26,745 nucleotides of DNA from an uncultured Oscillospiraceae bacterium (GTDB taxonomy: Bacteria > Bacillota > Clostridia > Oscillospirales > Ruminococcaceae): NCBI GenBank assembly GCA_934456315.1, contig CAKSHG010000010.1, positions 1 through 26,745 on the forward strand. The letters run 5' to 3'. This document shows positions 16,708-23,942 of the stretch, piece by piece (position 1 is the stretch's first letter; each line of letters starts with the position of its first letter). Under the pieces are notes generated by a model. It searched no databases, was not told where the DNA came from, and saw only the letters and a program-made list of their open reading frames with translations. The translations under genes were made by a program, and so were the position numbers.

Positions 16708-18192
16708 TCATCTTCCGGGCTTCTTCACCCGTTTGCTGTGGGATATCGAGCCTGTCGGACAGACCAGCGTACATAGCAGGCAGCCTACGCAGTTCCCGCC
16801 GGTGAGGTGCGGCTTTCTGTCCGCGCCCATCGCGATCGCCTGGTGTCCGCCGTCCATGCAGGAGATGTAGCATCTTCCGCAGCCGACGCAGCTTTCCTTG
16901 TCGAACATCGGATAGACCACCGTGCTGCGGTCGAGGTCGTCCGCCGGGACTACGTTTGCAAGCGCCGAGCCGGTCAGCTCACGCAGCGACGACATTTCCC
17001 GGGACTTGAGATACGCTTTCGTTCCCGAGATAAGGTCGTCGATTATCCGGTAGCCGTACTGCATTACCGCAGTGGTCACCTGGATATTCTCGCAGCCAAG
17101 CGCGATGAATTCCAGCGCGTCATGCCAGCTCTCGATACCGCCGATACCGCTAAGCGGCATTCCGGAAAGCTCCGGACAGACCGCCATATCGTGAATGAAT
17201 CGCAGCGCTATCGGCTTGACCGCCTTTCCGGAGTACCCCGAAACGGAACATTTCCCGTTAACGCTCGGGCAGGATACCATCGTATCCAGGTCGATACGCG
17301 TCAGGCTCTTTATCGTGTTTATCGCGGCTATGCCATCCGCGCCGCCCTCTTTAGCGGCTATCGCGGGGACCTCCATGTTGCCGATGTTCGGAGTCATCTT
17401 TGCAAGAACCGGGAGCTTCGTACCGCGCTTCGCAGCGGCAGTGTAGGCTCTCACCAGTTCCGGGCTCTGACCGACGTCGCTGCCCAGCCCCTCGCCCACC
17501 ATCTGCGGGCAGGAGAAGTTGCACTCGATGATGTCACAGCCTGCCTCCTCGGAAAGCCTTGCAAGCTCCGTCCATTCCTCCTCGGTGCTGCCCATTATCG
17601 AGGACACTATCACCTTGGTCGGGAAATCCTGCTTCAATCTCCGAAGTATCTCGAGATTCTCTTTCAGCGGGTGGTCGGATATCTGCTCGAGGTTCTTGAA
17701 TCCGACGAACGGCGTGGACTCCTTGCCGATGGCGTCAAACCGCGGGCTGACCTCGTCCGGTCTGATAAAGCCGATGGTCTTGTAGACCACGCCGCCCCAG
17801 CCGGCTTTCAGCGCATTCGCGCACATCTCATAGCCGCTCGCGACCACTGATGACGAAAGGAAGAACGGATTCTCGCACTTCACTCCGCAGAACTCCATCG
17901 AGAGGTCTGCGGTGAGTTCCGCAGCCCCTACAGGCTCGGGAGCCGCGCTCACCATCTCGCGTATCTTCACCGGAGATCCGTAGTGCAGACAGGCGCTCTC
18001 GCAGGAACCGGAGCATTCCGCGCACTTCGCGGCTGCAACGTACCTCGCGCCGACCGCCGCATTCTCGAACCTGACCGCCCTTGCGAAACGCGCCGGGTCA
18101 AGCCCCTCCGGACACGCCGCCGTGCAGGGAGCGTCCGCGCACAGCATGCAGCGTGCCGCCTCGTTATTCAGAATCTGTTGTGCGTATTTCAT
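16708..18192 (-). CDS. preA: Dihydropyrimidine dehydrogenase, PreA type with fused PreT-like N-terminal Fe-S domain
   Basis: A 494-residue enzyme that reduces uracil or thymine to the 5,6-dihydro form. The ATG at 18192 has AGGAGGT 7 nt upstream; the upstream in-frame ATG at 18243 does not. Residues 1-80 carry two Cys sets, C15/C18/C23/C27 and C57/C60/C64/C68, as in domain I of mammalian DPD and the N-terminus of PreT. Residues about 94-400 are the FMN-binding TIM barrel, with NFSC228, where C228 aligns with the catalytic Cys of DPD, and K265 in AKMTPN. The C-terminus has two 4Fe-4S motifs (C435-C445 and C468-C478). The FAD and NADPH domains are missing here, and no PreT gene occurs in the window, so the electron donor is uncertain. 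It lies 26 nt after the dihydropyrimidinase gene. Confidence 0.9.
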   Translation of the reverse strand: MKYAQQILNNEAARCMLCADAPCTAACPEGLDPARFARAVRFENAAVGARYVAAAKCAECSGSCESACLHYGSPVKIREMVSAAPEPVGAAELTADLSMEFCGVKCENPFFLSSSVVASGYEMCANALKAGWGGVVYKTIGFIRPDEVSPRFDAIGKESTPFVGFKNLEQISDHPLKENLEILRRLKQDFPTKVIVSSIMGSTEEEWTELARLSEEAGCDIIECNFSCPQMVGEGLGSDVGQSPELVRAYTAAAKRGTKLPVLAKMTPNIGNMEVPAIAAKEGGADGIAAINTIKSLTRIDLDTMVSCPSVNGKCSVSGYSGKAVKPIALRFIHDMAVCPELSGMPLSGIGGIESWHDALEFIALGCENIQVTTAVMQYGYRIIDDLISGTKAYLKSREMSSLRELTGSALANVVPADDLDRSTVVYPMFDKESCVGCGRCYISCMDGGHQAIAMGADRKPHLTGGNCVGCLLCTLVCPTGSISHSKRVKKPGR

Positions 18193-18218
18193 ATCATTAC
18201 CTCCTGCACGGTCAGATA

Positions 18219-19580
18219 TTATTTTGCCTTGTGCTTGGCGCACTTGACGAACTTGCCCCAGCCGCGCTCGCCGACGAACTCGCCGTTATCGAATACCAGC
18301 TTACCTCTGGAATAGGTCTGCACGGGATAGCCGTGTACCTTTACGCCCTCCCAGATGGTGTGGTCGCAGTCGGAATGCATGTTCTCCTGATGTATTGTGA
18401 ATTCCTTTGCCGGGTCGTATATCACGATATCCGCGTCCTTGCCGGGAGCTATCTCGCCCTTATCGGTGCAGCCGAATATCCTTGCGGGATTCGCGGAGCA
18501 CAGCTCCACAGCCTTTTCAAAGCTGATGACGCCGTCGTTTGCCTTGCCGAGCATGTAGGGATACATGTTCTCGATTCCGGCGCAGCCGTTCGGTATCTTG
18601 CGGAAATCGTTCAGACCCCAGTCCTTTTCGCTCTGCTGGAACGGGCAGTGGTCGGTAGCGATGGTGTCGATGTCGCCGCGCTTTATCGCTTCCCAGATGG
18701 CGTCCTGGGACTCCTTGCCCTTCATAGGAGGAGAGCATACGAAGTTACGTCCGTCTGCGCGCTTATAAACGTCGCTGGTGAATTCCAGGTACTGCGGGCA
18801 GGTTTCCGCGTAGATCTCAAGCCCCTCGTCCTTTGCCTTTGTCACCGCCTCGACGCCCTGCTTGTTCGCAAGATGAACGATGTACAGCGGAGCCTTTGCC
18901 GCCCTCGCAAGATTTATCGCGCGTTCGTCAGCCTCGCCCTCCACGAACTCCGGGCGGCTCATGTAGTGGTACCATGCGTCGGTCTTGCCCTCGCTGATGT
19001 ACTTTTCGGTGAGGGTGTTCACCAGTTCGTTGTTCTCGGCGTGTACCGCGATGAGCGCGCCGAACTCCTTTGACTTCGCAAGGAGCTGATAGAACACGCC
19101 GTCCTTAACGCCGAAGTCGTATACCATGAACACCTTGTAGGAAGTGATACCGATGTCGCAGGCGTCCTTTATGCTGTCCAGCAGCTCGCCGTGGATATCC
19201 TTTACGCCGATGTGGAACGAGTAGTCCACCGCCGCGTCAGGAGCCGCGAGAGCGTTCCTGCGGTTGAACGTGTCAGTCATAGTTTCGTTGAAATCCTGAA
19301 GCGCGAAATCAAACACGGTGGTAGTACCGCCGCAGGCTGCCGCCCGTGTTCCCGCGAAGTAGTCGTCGGAGGAAACCGTTCCGCCGAACGGCATCGCGAG
19401 GTGCGTATGAGCGTCGATAGCGCCCGGGAGCACCAGCTTTCCCGCTGCGTCCACCACCGCTGCGCCGGGGATATCCGGAATACAGCCGACTGCGGTGATC
19501 CTGCCGTCCTTTACGGCAACATCTGCCTTGTAAGAGCCGGTGGCGTTGACCACTGTGCCGTTTCTGATGATCATGTCCAT
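18219..19580 (-). CDS. hydA: Dihydropyrimidinase (D-hydantoinase)
   Basis: A 453-residue cyclic amidohydrolase that opens dihydrouracil or dihydrothymine to the N-carbamoyl-beta-amino acid. The ATG at 19580 follows AAGGAGG by 8 nt; an in-frame ATG at 19628 lies in the intergenic hairpin and is unlikely. All metal ligands are present: H58 and H60 (DAHTHL), the carboxylated K149 (SYKVFMVYD), H180 (HAENN), H236 (HLANK) and D310 (TDHCPF). The substrate-binding Y154 of the family is also present. Its neighbour PreA supplies the substrate and the M20 enzyme at 23943-25205 takes the product. Hydantoin could be an alternative substrate, but the context favours pyrimidine. Confidence 0.94.
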   Translation of the reverse strand: MDMIIRNGTVVNATGSYKADVAVKDGRITAVGCIPDIPGAAVVDAAGKLVLPGAIDAHTHLAMPFGGTVSSDDYFAGTRAAACGGTTTVFDFALQDFNETMTDTFNRRNALAAPDAAVDYSFHIGVKDIHGELLDSIKDACDIGITSYKVFMVYDFGVKDGVFYQLLAKSKEFGALIAVHAENNELVNTLTEKYISEGKTDAWYHYMSRPEFVEGEADERAINLARAAKAPLYIVHLANKQGVEAVTKAKDEGLEIYAETCPQYLEFTSDVYKRADGRNFVCSPPMKGKESQDAIWEAIKRGDIDTIATDHCPFQQSEKDWGLNDFRKIPNGCAGIENMYPYMLGKANDGVISFEKAVELCSANPARIFGCTDKGEIAPGKDADIVIYDPAKEFTIHQENMHSDCDHTIWEGVKVHGYPVQTYSRGKLVFDNGEFVGERGWGKFVKCAKHKAK

Positions 19581-19627
19581 ATCGAAAGCCTCCTTGTTTT
19601 GTTCTATCCTGATGTGGCAAACTTGCA

Positions 19628-19676
19628 TTTGTCGGAAAACCGGGCGGAGCTGCTCCCCGCCGGGCTTTCCGACAAA
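19628..19676 (-). promoter_or_regulatory. Large intergenic hairpin between the binding-protein and dihydropyrimidinase genes
   Basis: TTTGTCGGAAA (19628-19638) and TTTCCGACAAA (19666-19676) form an 11-bp perfect stem. It continues as a GC-rich imperfect stem (CCGG, then CGG against CCG) to an apical loop near 19648-19656. No U-run follows on either strand. It may be an RNA-processing or stabilising element that sets different levels of transporter and enzyme mRNA. Confidence 0.6.
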
Positions 19677-19782
19677 CCCTCGCCGCAGCGGGGGTCTGCC
19701 GGGAATGAAACCTGTTTTGTTTTTCGGGAAAATAAATTTACAATAAGGCTGGCGACGGAGATGCGCCTATATCGCAAGCCTG

Positions 19783-20976
19783 TCAGCCGCCGTAGTTGGA
19801 ATTCTTGTAAACCAGTACCAGACCGGATCTCTGATATACCTGCGCTACTTCCAGAAGCTCCATGCCGCCCGCGTTGGCGTTGATGAGGTTGGATACCCAT
19901 GTTACGCCGAAATCAACGGTGCCGTTGTAAACCGCAGTGGTTTCGGAGATATCGCCGCCGCCGGAAATGATGTCGACATCAAGACCCACCTCGTCGTAGT
20001 AGCCCTTAGCCTCTGCAACGTAGTAGCCCATGAACTGCGCCTGCGGAAGCCACTTGAGCTGTACGGAAACGGAGGTCTTTTCGGGAGCGCCGTCAGCCGC
20101 CGGGTCATAGGTGAGGAAATCAGTGCTGCGGATATCGTCCAGCGTCAGGGAAGCCAGCTTATCCTTTGCGGCGCTGTCCTCAAGGATAATGTACTGCTTT
20201 GCGAGGTCGAGGGTCTGCTGCATTGCTGCTTCGTCCATGTTGCCGACATCGGCGGCGGAAACCGCGTTGCCGCTCATATCGGTAGTAACCAGCTTCGCTA
20301 CCTCGGAAGCCATGTAAGCCTGGTGGTCAGCGGAAACGGAGGAACCCGCCTCGAATACGATCTCGGCAGCCTCGTCCGGGTGCTCGCAGGCGTAAGCCCA
20401 GCCCTTCATGGAAGCGGAAACGAATGCCTTAACGGTATTCGGATTCGCCTCTGCGAACGCCTTGGAGGTGAACAGATTATCCTCCAGCATCGCAACGCCC
20501 TCGTCGTTCATATCGATAATGCTGACGCTATCGCCGTAGCCGTAGCCGCCGTCGTAGTCGTTCTTTACCAGACCAAGCTCGTTGTAGGTCATTGCGGAAG
20601 CCAGCTTAACGCTGTCGCTGTCGAACTGGTCCATTGTGAAATCCTGTGTGATATAGTCGGTGGGAAGTCCGTACTTTGTCAGCAGAGCCTGGATCTCGTA
20701 CTCGTTGCCAAGACCCCAGTTGCCGACAGTGCTTTCAGCCGCCGCGGACTTGATGATGTCCTCGTGGGTCATTGCTCCTGTGGAAGGATCGGAGCTTTCC
20801 TCTGCTGCGGAGCTTTCTCCTGCGGAGGAAACATCAGCTGCCGCAGAGCTTCCGTCAGAACTGGCGGAAGATGTGCTCCCGCTGCTGGCGCTCCCGCCGG
20901 AACATGCGGTGAACTGCATGCATGCGAGGATAGCCGCAGCTCCTGCTAATAAGAATCTCTTTCTTTCTGCTTTCAT
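19783..20976 (-). CDS. ABC transporter substrate-binding lipoprotein, NMT1/THI5-like, apparently circularly permuted
   Basis: A 397-residue lipoprotein with a signal peptide, lipobox FTAC25, and a Ser/Ala-rich linker to about residue 66. It should deliver substrate, probably a pyrimidine or related base, to the two permeases upstream. The domain order is unusual. In NMT1/THI5-like proteins the segment SVQLKWLPQAQFMGYYVAEA (303-322), with GGGDISETTA, DFGVTW and AQVYQRSG, comes first after the signal. Here it is at 301-393, the very C-terminus. The segment that normally follows it, VGNWGLGNEYEIQALL (84-99) with ASAMTYNE and IDMNDEGVAMLEDNLF, is at the N-terminus. Old N- and C-ends are joined around residues 285-300. 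The reading frame is uninterrupted, so it is probably functional. Confidence 0.88.
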   Translation of the reverse strand: MKAERKRFLLAGAAAILACMQFTACSGGSASSGSTSSASSDGSSAAADVSSAGESSAAEESSDPSTGAMTHEDIIKSAAAESTVGNWGLGNEYEIQALLTKYGLPTDYITQDFTMDQFDSDSVKLASAMTYNELGLVKNDYDGGYGYGDSVSIIDMNDEGVAMLEDNLFTSKAFAEANPNTVKAFVSASMKGWAYACEHPDEAAEIVFEAGSSVSADHQAYMASEVAKLVTTDMSGNAVSAADVGNMDEAAMQQTLDLAKQYIILEDSAAKDKLASLTLDDIRSTDFLTYDPAADGAPEKTSVSVQLKWLPQAQFMGYYVAEAKGYYDEVGLDVDIISGGGDISETTAVYNGTVDFGVTWVSNLINANAGGMELLEVAQVYQRSGLVLVYKNSNYGG

Positions 20977-21027
20977 AGTGTGTACCTGCCTTTCTTTATA
21001 CCTTTTGTTCTATACTCAACGGGAGCA

Positions 21028-21828
21028 TTACGCCCTTCTCCGTTTAAGCACCATTCTTTCGACCAGCATAAGAACGATGTACATTCCTATGCCTATCGCG
21101 CAGGCTACTGCGATGTAAGCCCACGCCGTGGGATACTGCCCTTTCACGATGTTCTCGCGTATCTGCCGTCCGACGCCCACCGTGTCCTCCGCGAAGTACT
21201 CCGTGACCAGTGCGCCGATGACGCTCGCCGGAACGCTCACCCTAAGCGCCGTGAAAACGTACGGCAGCGAGTTCGGGAGCCTTAGCTTCGTGAAAACCAC
21301 TATCTTCGGCGCCGCGTAGGAGGTCATGAGATCCTCGGAGAACGGCTTCAGCTCGGTCAGCCCGCGGAACGCGTTCACGCTCATCGCCGCCGTGCAGGAT
21401 ATCGTCACCACGATTATCTTCGCCAGCGTGCTCCTGACGGACACCTCGTTGCTGACGTCGCGGGTCCAGTTGTTGATAACCGGAGCAAGCGCGACTATCG
21501 GTATCGCGTTGAACGCGGAAACTATCGTAAGACCGCCCGCGCCCCACTTGCGGAATATCGACGCGACCACCGCGATGAGGTACCCGAGGATACTTCCCGC
21601 TGCAAGACCGCCCAGCGCGACTATAAGGGTCATCTGCACCTGACCTCCGATGCTGTCCTTGTTCTGCGAGATAATCTCGCCTATCCTGGTCGGAAGCGGA
21701 AGCGTTATCGTATCGGTCCCGAGCCAGGAATGCAGCACCTGCGTCTGCCACAGCATGAACAATATCACGCCGAACAGAAGCGGAAGTCCCACGCTGGACA
21801 GCATGCCCAGCCATTTTTTCGTTCTCAT
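21028..21828 (-). CDS. ABC transporter permease (first, SBP-proximal)
   Basis: A 266-residue integral membrane protein of the nitrate/taurine/thiamine-precursor (SsuC/ThiX-like) permease class. AAGGAGGGAG precedes the ATG. Hydrophobic segments lie at about 12-30, 66-92, 100-120, 135-155, 197-212 and 234-256. The cytoplasmic coupling loop with the EAA-like motif is at about 170-190 (TSYAAPKIVVFTKLRLPNSL). It lies 13 nt after the other permease gene and 51 nt before the binding-protein gene, so a heterodimeric channel is likely. Substrate inferred from the operon: uracil, thymine or a related compound. Confidence 0.92.
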   Translation of the reverse strand: MRTKKWLGMLSSVGLPLLFGVILFMLWQTQVLHSWLGTDTITLPLPTRIGEIISQNKDSIGGQVQMTLIVALGGLAAGSILGYLIAVVASIFRKWGAGGLTIVSAFNAIPIVALAPVINNWTRDVSNEVSVRSTLAKIIVVTISCTAAMSVNAFRGLTELKPFSEDLMTSYAAPKIVVFTKLRLPNSLPYVFTALRVSVPASVIGALVTEYFAEDTVGVGRQIRENIVKGQYPTAWAYIAVACAIGIGMYIVLMLVERMVLKRRRA

Positions 21829-21841
21829 GATATCTCCCTCC

Positions 21842-22693
21842 TTAGTCGCCTGACCTGTTGCGCTTGTACGGGCAAAGCAGCCTTTCGATAAGTCCCATCA
21901 GCACGAAGCTAAGGATACCTATCAGCGCGCTTATCAGCACGATGTCCCAGAACACCAGACGCGTCATGCCGCCCTTCAGGGACTGGGAAAGCATACAGCC
22001 AAGCCCGTTTCCGCCCTGAAGCGTATCCACCAGTATCGAAGCGGTTATCGCCATCGGCGCTGAAATCTTCAGCCCGGTGAAGAAATACGGTATGCACGCC
22101 GGGATCAGCGTTTTGATGTAAAGCTGGAATTTATTCGCCGCGTAGCTGTACATCAGCTCGTGCTTTTCCTTCTCGACCGACCGGAATCCCGCCAGCACGT
22201 TCGTCGACACCGGATAGAATGTAAGTATCGCAGCTATCACGATTCGTGCGGAGTTGATGTCGCCGGTTATCGAGAGGATTATCGGAGCCATGCCGAGTAT
22301 CGGTATCATCTGGATTATCATCAGGTACGGGAACGCTATCTTCTCGACGACCCTCGACAGATTCATCAGCAGAGCCAGTATGTAGCCCGCCGCGATACCG
22401 GCAAGGAAGCCGATACCCGCACGGGAAAGCGTTTCGCCGCACGCCGTGCCGATAAGCTCGATCATCGTCATTTTTCCGGTGACCTTCTTGTCGCTGAAAA
22501 ACGAACCGATGATCTCGTAGAGGTGCGGGAGCACATTCACCGGAGTGCGCTTCGTCGCTGCAACGATACAGGCGAATATCTCCCAGATGACCACTATCCC
22601 GAGTATCCAGACCAGCGTCACCATGTGCTTTGAATGTATGAAGCGCTTCAGCGCCGGGAGCGGTCCGCCGCGCGCCTTTTTAGCTGTTGTCAT
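21842..22693 (-). CDS. ABC transporter permease (second, ATPase-proximal)
   Basis: A 283-residue membrane protein of the same class as the neighbouring permease but clearly divergent from it. GAGGAGGG lies upstream of the ATG. Membrane segments are at about 24-45, 93-113, 121-141, 150-170, 205-222 and 248-272. The EAA-like coupling loop is at about 180-200 (LMYSYAANKFQLYIKTLIPA). It starts 12 nt after the ATPase stop. Two unlike permease subunits in one transporter of this class are known from pyrimidine-type and riboflavin/thiamine-precursor importers. Confidence 0.92.
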   Translation of the reverse strand: MTTAKKARGGPLPALKRFIHSKHMVTLVWILGIVVIWEIFACIVAATKRTPVNVLPHLYEIIGSFFSDKKVTGKMTMIELIGTACGETLSRAGIGFLAGIAAGYILALLMNLSRVVEKIAFPYLMIIQMIPILGMAPIILSITGDINSARIVIAAILTFYPVSTNVLAGFRSVEKEKHELMYSYAANKFQLYIKTLIPACIPYFFTGLKISAPMAITASILVDTLQGGNGLGCMLSQSLKGGMTRLVFWDIVLISALIGILSFVLMGLIERLLCPYKRNRSGD

Positions 22694-22705
22694 GCCGTTC
22701 CCTCC

Positions 22706-23482
22706 TCATACTCCCTCGAAGCTGTTTCGTACCTTGGCTACCAGCTCGGTGAACTCCTGCGTGTCCGTCATGTCAAGCGTCCGGGGTCTTGGCAGGTCGA
22801 TATCGACCACCGCGGAAAGACGTCCCGGGTGCGGCGAAAGCACGCATACGCGGTCGGAAAGGAAAACGCTCTCGGAAATGTTGTGCGTTACGAAAATTAC
22901 GGTCTTGTTCGTCTTGCGCCAGATCTTCAGCAGGTCGATGTGGAGCTTTTCCCGGGTGAATTCGTCCAGAGCCGAGAACGGTTCGTCCATCAGCAGTATC
23001 TCGGGACGTATCGCCAGCGCCCTCGCAATGCCGACTCTCTGCTGCATGCCGCCGGAAAGCTGATTCGGATAGTGGTTCGCGAAGTTCGTCAGACCCACCA
23101 TTTCAAGCATGCTGTCCGCGATGTCCTCGCGCTCGTCCTTGGGGACGTGCATTATCTCAAGCGGTAACATCACGTTCCTGCGGACCGTCCTCCAGTCGTA
23201 GAGCACCGGGCTCTGGAACACGATGCCGTACCGCTGCGCCAGCCTTGCTTCCCTGGGAGTTACTCCGCCGACGGTTATCGTGCCCGATGTCGGGTGGAGC
23301 AGGTCCGCGATGATTCTTAGGAGCGTCGTCTTGCCGCAGCCCGAGGGACCGAGCAGCGAGATGAACTCGCCTTTCTTGATGTCCAGCGTTACATTGGTCA
23401 GCGCCGTCACATCGTTTCCGCCCTGATCCTTGTACACCATGCCTATGCTGTCAAGCATGATCTCTGTTTTCTCGTTTGCCAT
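22706..23482 (-). CDS. ABC transporter ATP-binding protein
   Basis: A 258-residue ATPase subunit that energises the importer. I take the ATG at 23482, which has AAGGAG 8 nt upstream; a GTG three codons earlier would be too close to that site. Walker A is GPSGCGKT (45-52), the Q-loop Q90, signature LSGGMQQ (142-148), Walker B ILLMDEP (162-168) and the switch His is H200 (VTHNISE). It belongs to the nitrate/sulfonate/taurine-type group (SsuB/TauB). It is the first gene of the nine-gene operon, downstream of a consensus promoter and a terminator-like leader hairpin. Confidence 0.95.
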   Translation of the reverse strand: MANEKTEIMLDSIGMVYKDQGGNDVTALTNVTLDIKKGEFISLLGPSGCGKTTLLRIIADLLHPTSGTITVGGVTPREARLAQRYGIVFQSPVLYDWRTVRRNVMLPLEIMHVPKDEREDIADSMLEMVGLTNFANHYPNQLSGGMQQRVGIARALAIRPEILLMDEPFSALDEFTREKLHIDLLKIWRKTNKTVIFVTHNISESVFLSDRVCVLSPHPGRLSAVVDIDLPRPRTLDMTDTQEFTELVAKVRNSFEGV

Positions 23483-23498
23483 ATCGATCACTCCTTAT

Positions 23499-23541
23499 AA
23501 AAAAACAGGGCATCAGCGTCATCACTGGCGCCTTTGCCCTG
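23499..23541 (-). terminator. Leader terminator (possible attenuator) of the transporter/catabolic operon
   Basis: On the minus strand CAGGGCA (23535-23541) pairs with TGCCCTG (23506-23512), with an inner CAG/CTG helix. A run of seven U follows (23499-23505). This is a textbook intrinsic terminator, yet it lies about 70 nt after the predicted transcription start and only 4 nt before the AAGGAG site of the ATPase gene. This suggests regulated termination. Confidence 0.72.
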
Positions 23542-23554
23542 ATCTTCAGATCTC

Positions 23555-23608
23555 TTATTTTGCAGGATTCGAATTCGATTTATTCATTTCTTCGTTTCCC
23601 TTGTTCAT
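23555..23608 (-). other. Possible 17-codon leader reading frame
   Basis: An ATG at 23608 opens a frame of 17 codons (MNKGNEEMNKSNSNPAK) ending in TAA, 13 nt before the terminator hairpin. The ATG coincides with the predicted transcription start, so it would be leaderless; an internal ATG at 23587 has a weak AGGG upstream. It may be chance, but the placement fits translation-coupled attenuation. Confidence 0.2.
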
Positions 23609-23614
23609 GATACA

Positions 23615-23643
23615 AGTATACAGCATAAACGCCTTTCTGTCAA
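23615..23643 (-). promoter_or_regulatory. SigA promoter of the transporter/catabolic operon
   Basis: On the minus strand TTGACA (23638-23643), a 17-nt spacer and TATACT (23615-23620). The expected start is near 23608, giving a leader of about 125 nt that contains the terminator-like hairpin. Confidence 0.87.
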
Positions 23644-23683
23644 TGTGCCGGAGAACATTTGGAGCTTTTACACAATAGATTTT

Positions 23684-23771
23684 GCACCTTCGTGCTTTGA
23701 TTATATGCATTTTCCACACACCAGAGCCGTTTTGTGCTACGGCATAACCATGTTATATGTGCTGCAGCACA
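23684..23771. promoter_or_regulatory. Palindromes upstream of the transporter promoter, candidate operators
   Basis: GCAC-CTTC-GTGC (23684-23695), TTTTGTGC-TACG-GCAT (23730-23745, imperfect) and the perfect TGTGC-TGCA-GCACA (23758-23771) lie 40-130 bp above the -35 box. Similar GTGC/GCAC palindromes occur upstream of the hydantoinase promoter. They are plausible sites for the PucR regulator; binding is inferred. Confidence 0.45.
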
Positions 23772-23842
23772 GCCAGATATAAGAGCCAACACTAAAGCTC
23801 CGCCCGTCAGGAGCACCTGGACCGGGACACATCAGCCAGTAT

Positions 23843-23879
23843 CAAAATGAATTTTAATGCAATAAGAATATTCATTTTG
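23843..23879. repeat. AT-rich inverted repeat
   Basis: CAAAATGAAT (23843-23852) and ATTCATTTTG (23870-23879) are perfect 10-bp arms around a 17-nt centre. It lies just after the hydantoinase terminator. The function is unknown; it may be an operator or a weak transcript-end structure. Confidence 0.5.
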
Positions 23880-23891
23880 GCAATTGAGCCG

Positions 23892-23923
23892 AAAAATCCC
23901 GGGCAGCCTAAGCCGCCCGGGAT
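23892..23923 (-). terminator. Intrinsic terminator of the hydantoinase/carbamoylase gene
   Basis: On the minus strand ATCCCGGGC (23915-23923) pairs with GCCCGGGAT (23896-23904) across a 10-nt loop, followed by U residues (23892-23896). It begins 19 nt after the stop codon. Confidence 0.87.
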
Positions 23924-23942
23924 CTGCCTATTATTTTAACGA

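Larger units (their letters stand above)
23483..23942. other. 460-bp intergenic regulatory region
   Basis: No protein gene is evident. In minus-strand order it holds the hydantoinase terminator, an AT-rich 10-bp inverted repeat, GTGC/GCAC palindromes, the transporter promoter, a possible short leader frame, and a terminator-like hairpin directly before the first ribosome site. Base composition is more AT-rich than the flanking genes. Confidence 0.7.

Noticed and set aside
15854..16870. 338-codon plus-strand frame
   Set aside because: Antisense to PucR and the end of preA; its composition is Arg/His/Pro-rich without motifs.
17470..17530. Apparent loss of the catalytic Cys in PreA, because GSDVGQ replaces the LACGQ of mammalian DPD
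   Set aside because: The catalytic Cys lies earlier, in N-x-S-C, and is present here as C228; the later Cys is not the catalytic one.
18081..19073. 330-codon plus-strand frame
   Set aside because: Antisense to dihydropyrimidinase, whose full set of metal ligands proves the coding strand.
19783..20976. Explaining the odd domain order by a frameshift or two fused partial genes
   Set aside because: The frame is continuous, each segment occurs once, and signal peptide and linker are intact. Circular permutation is simpler, although misassembly is not excluded without reads.
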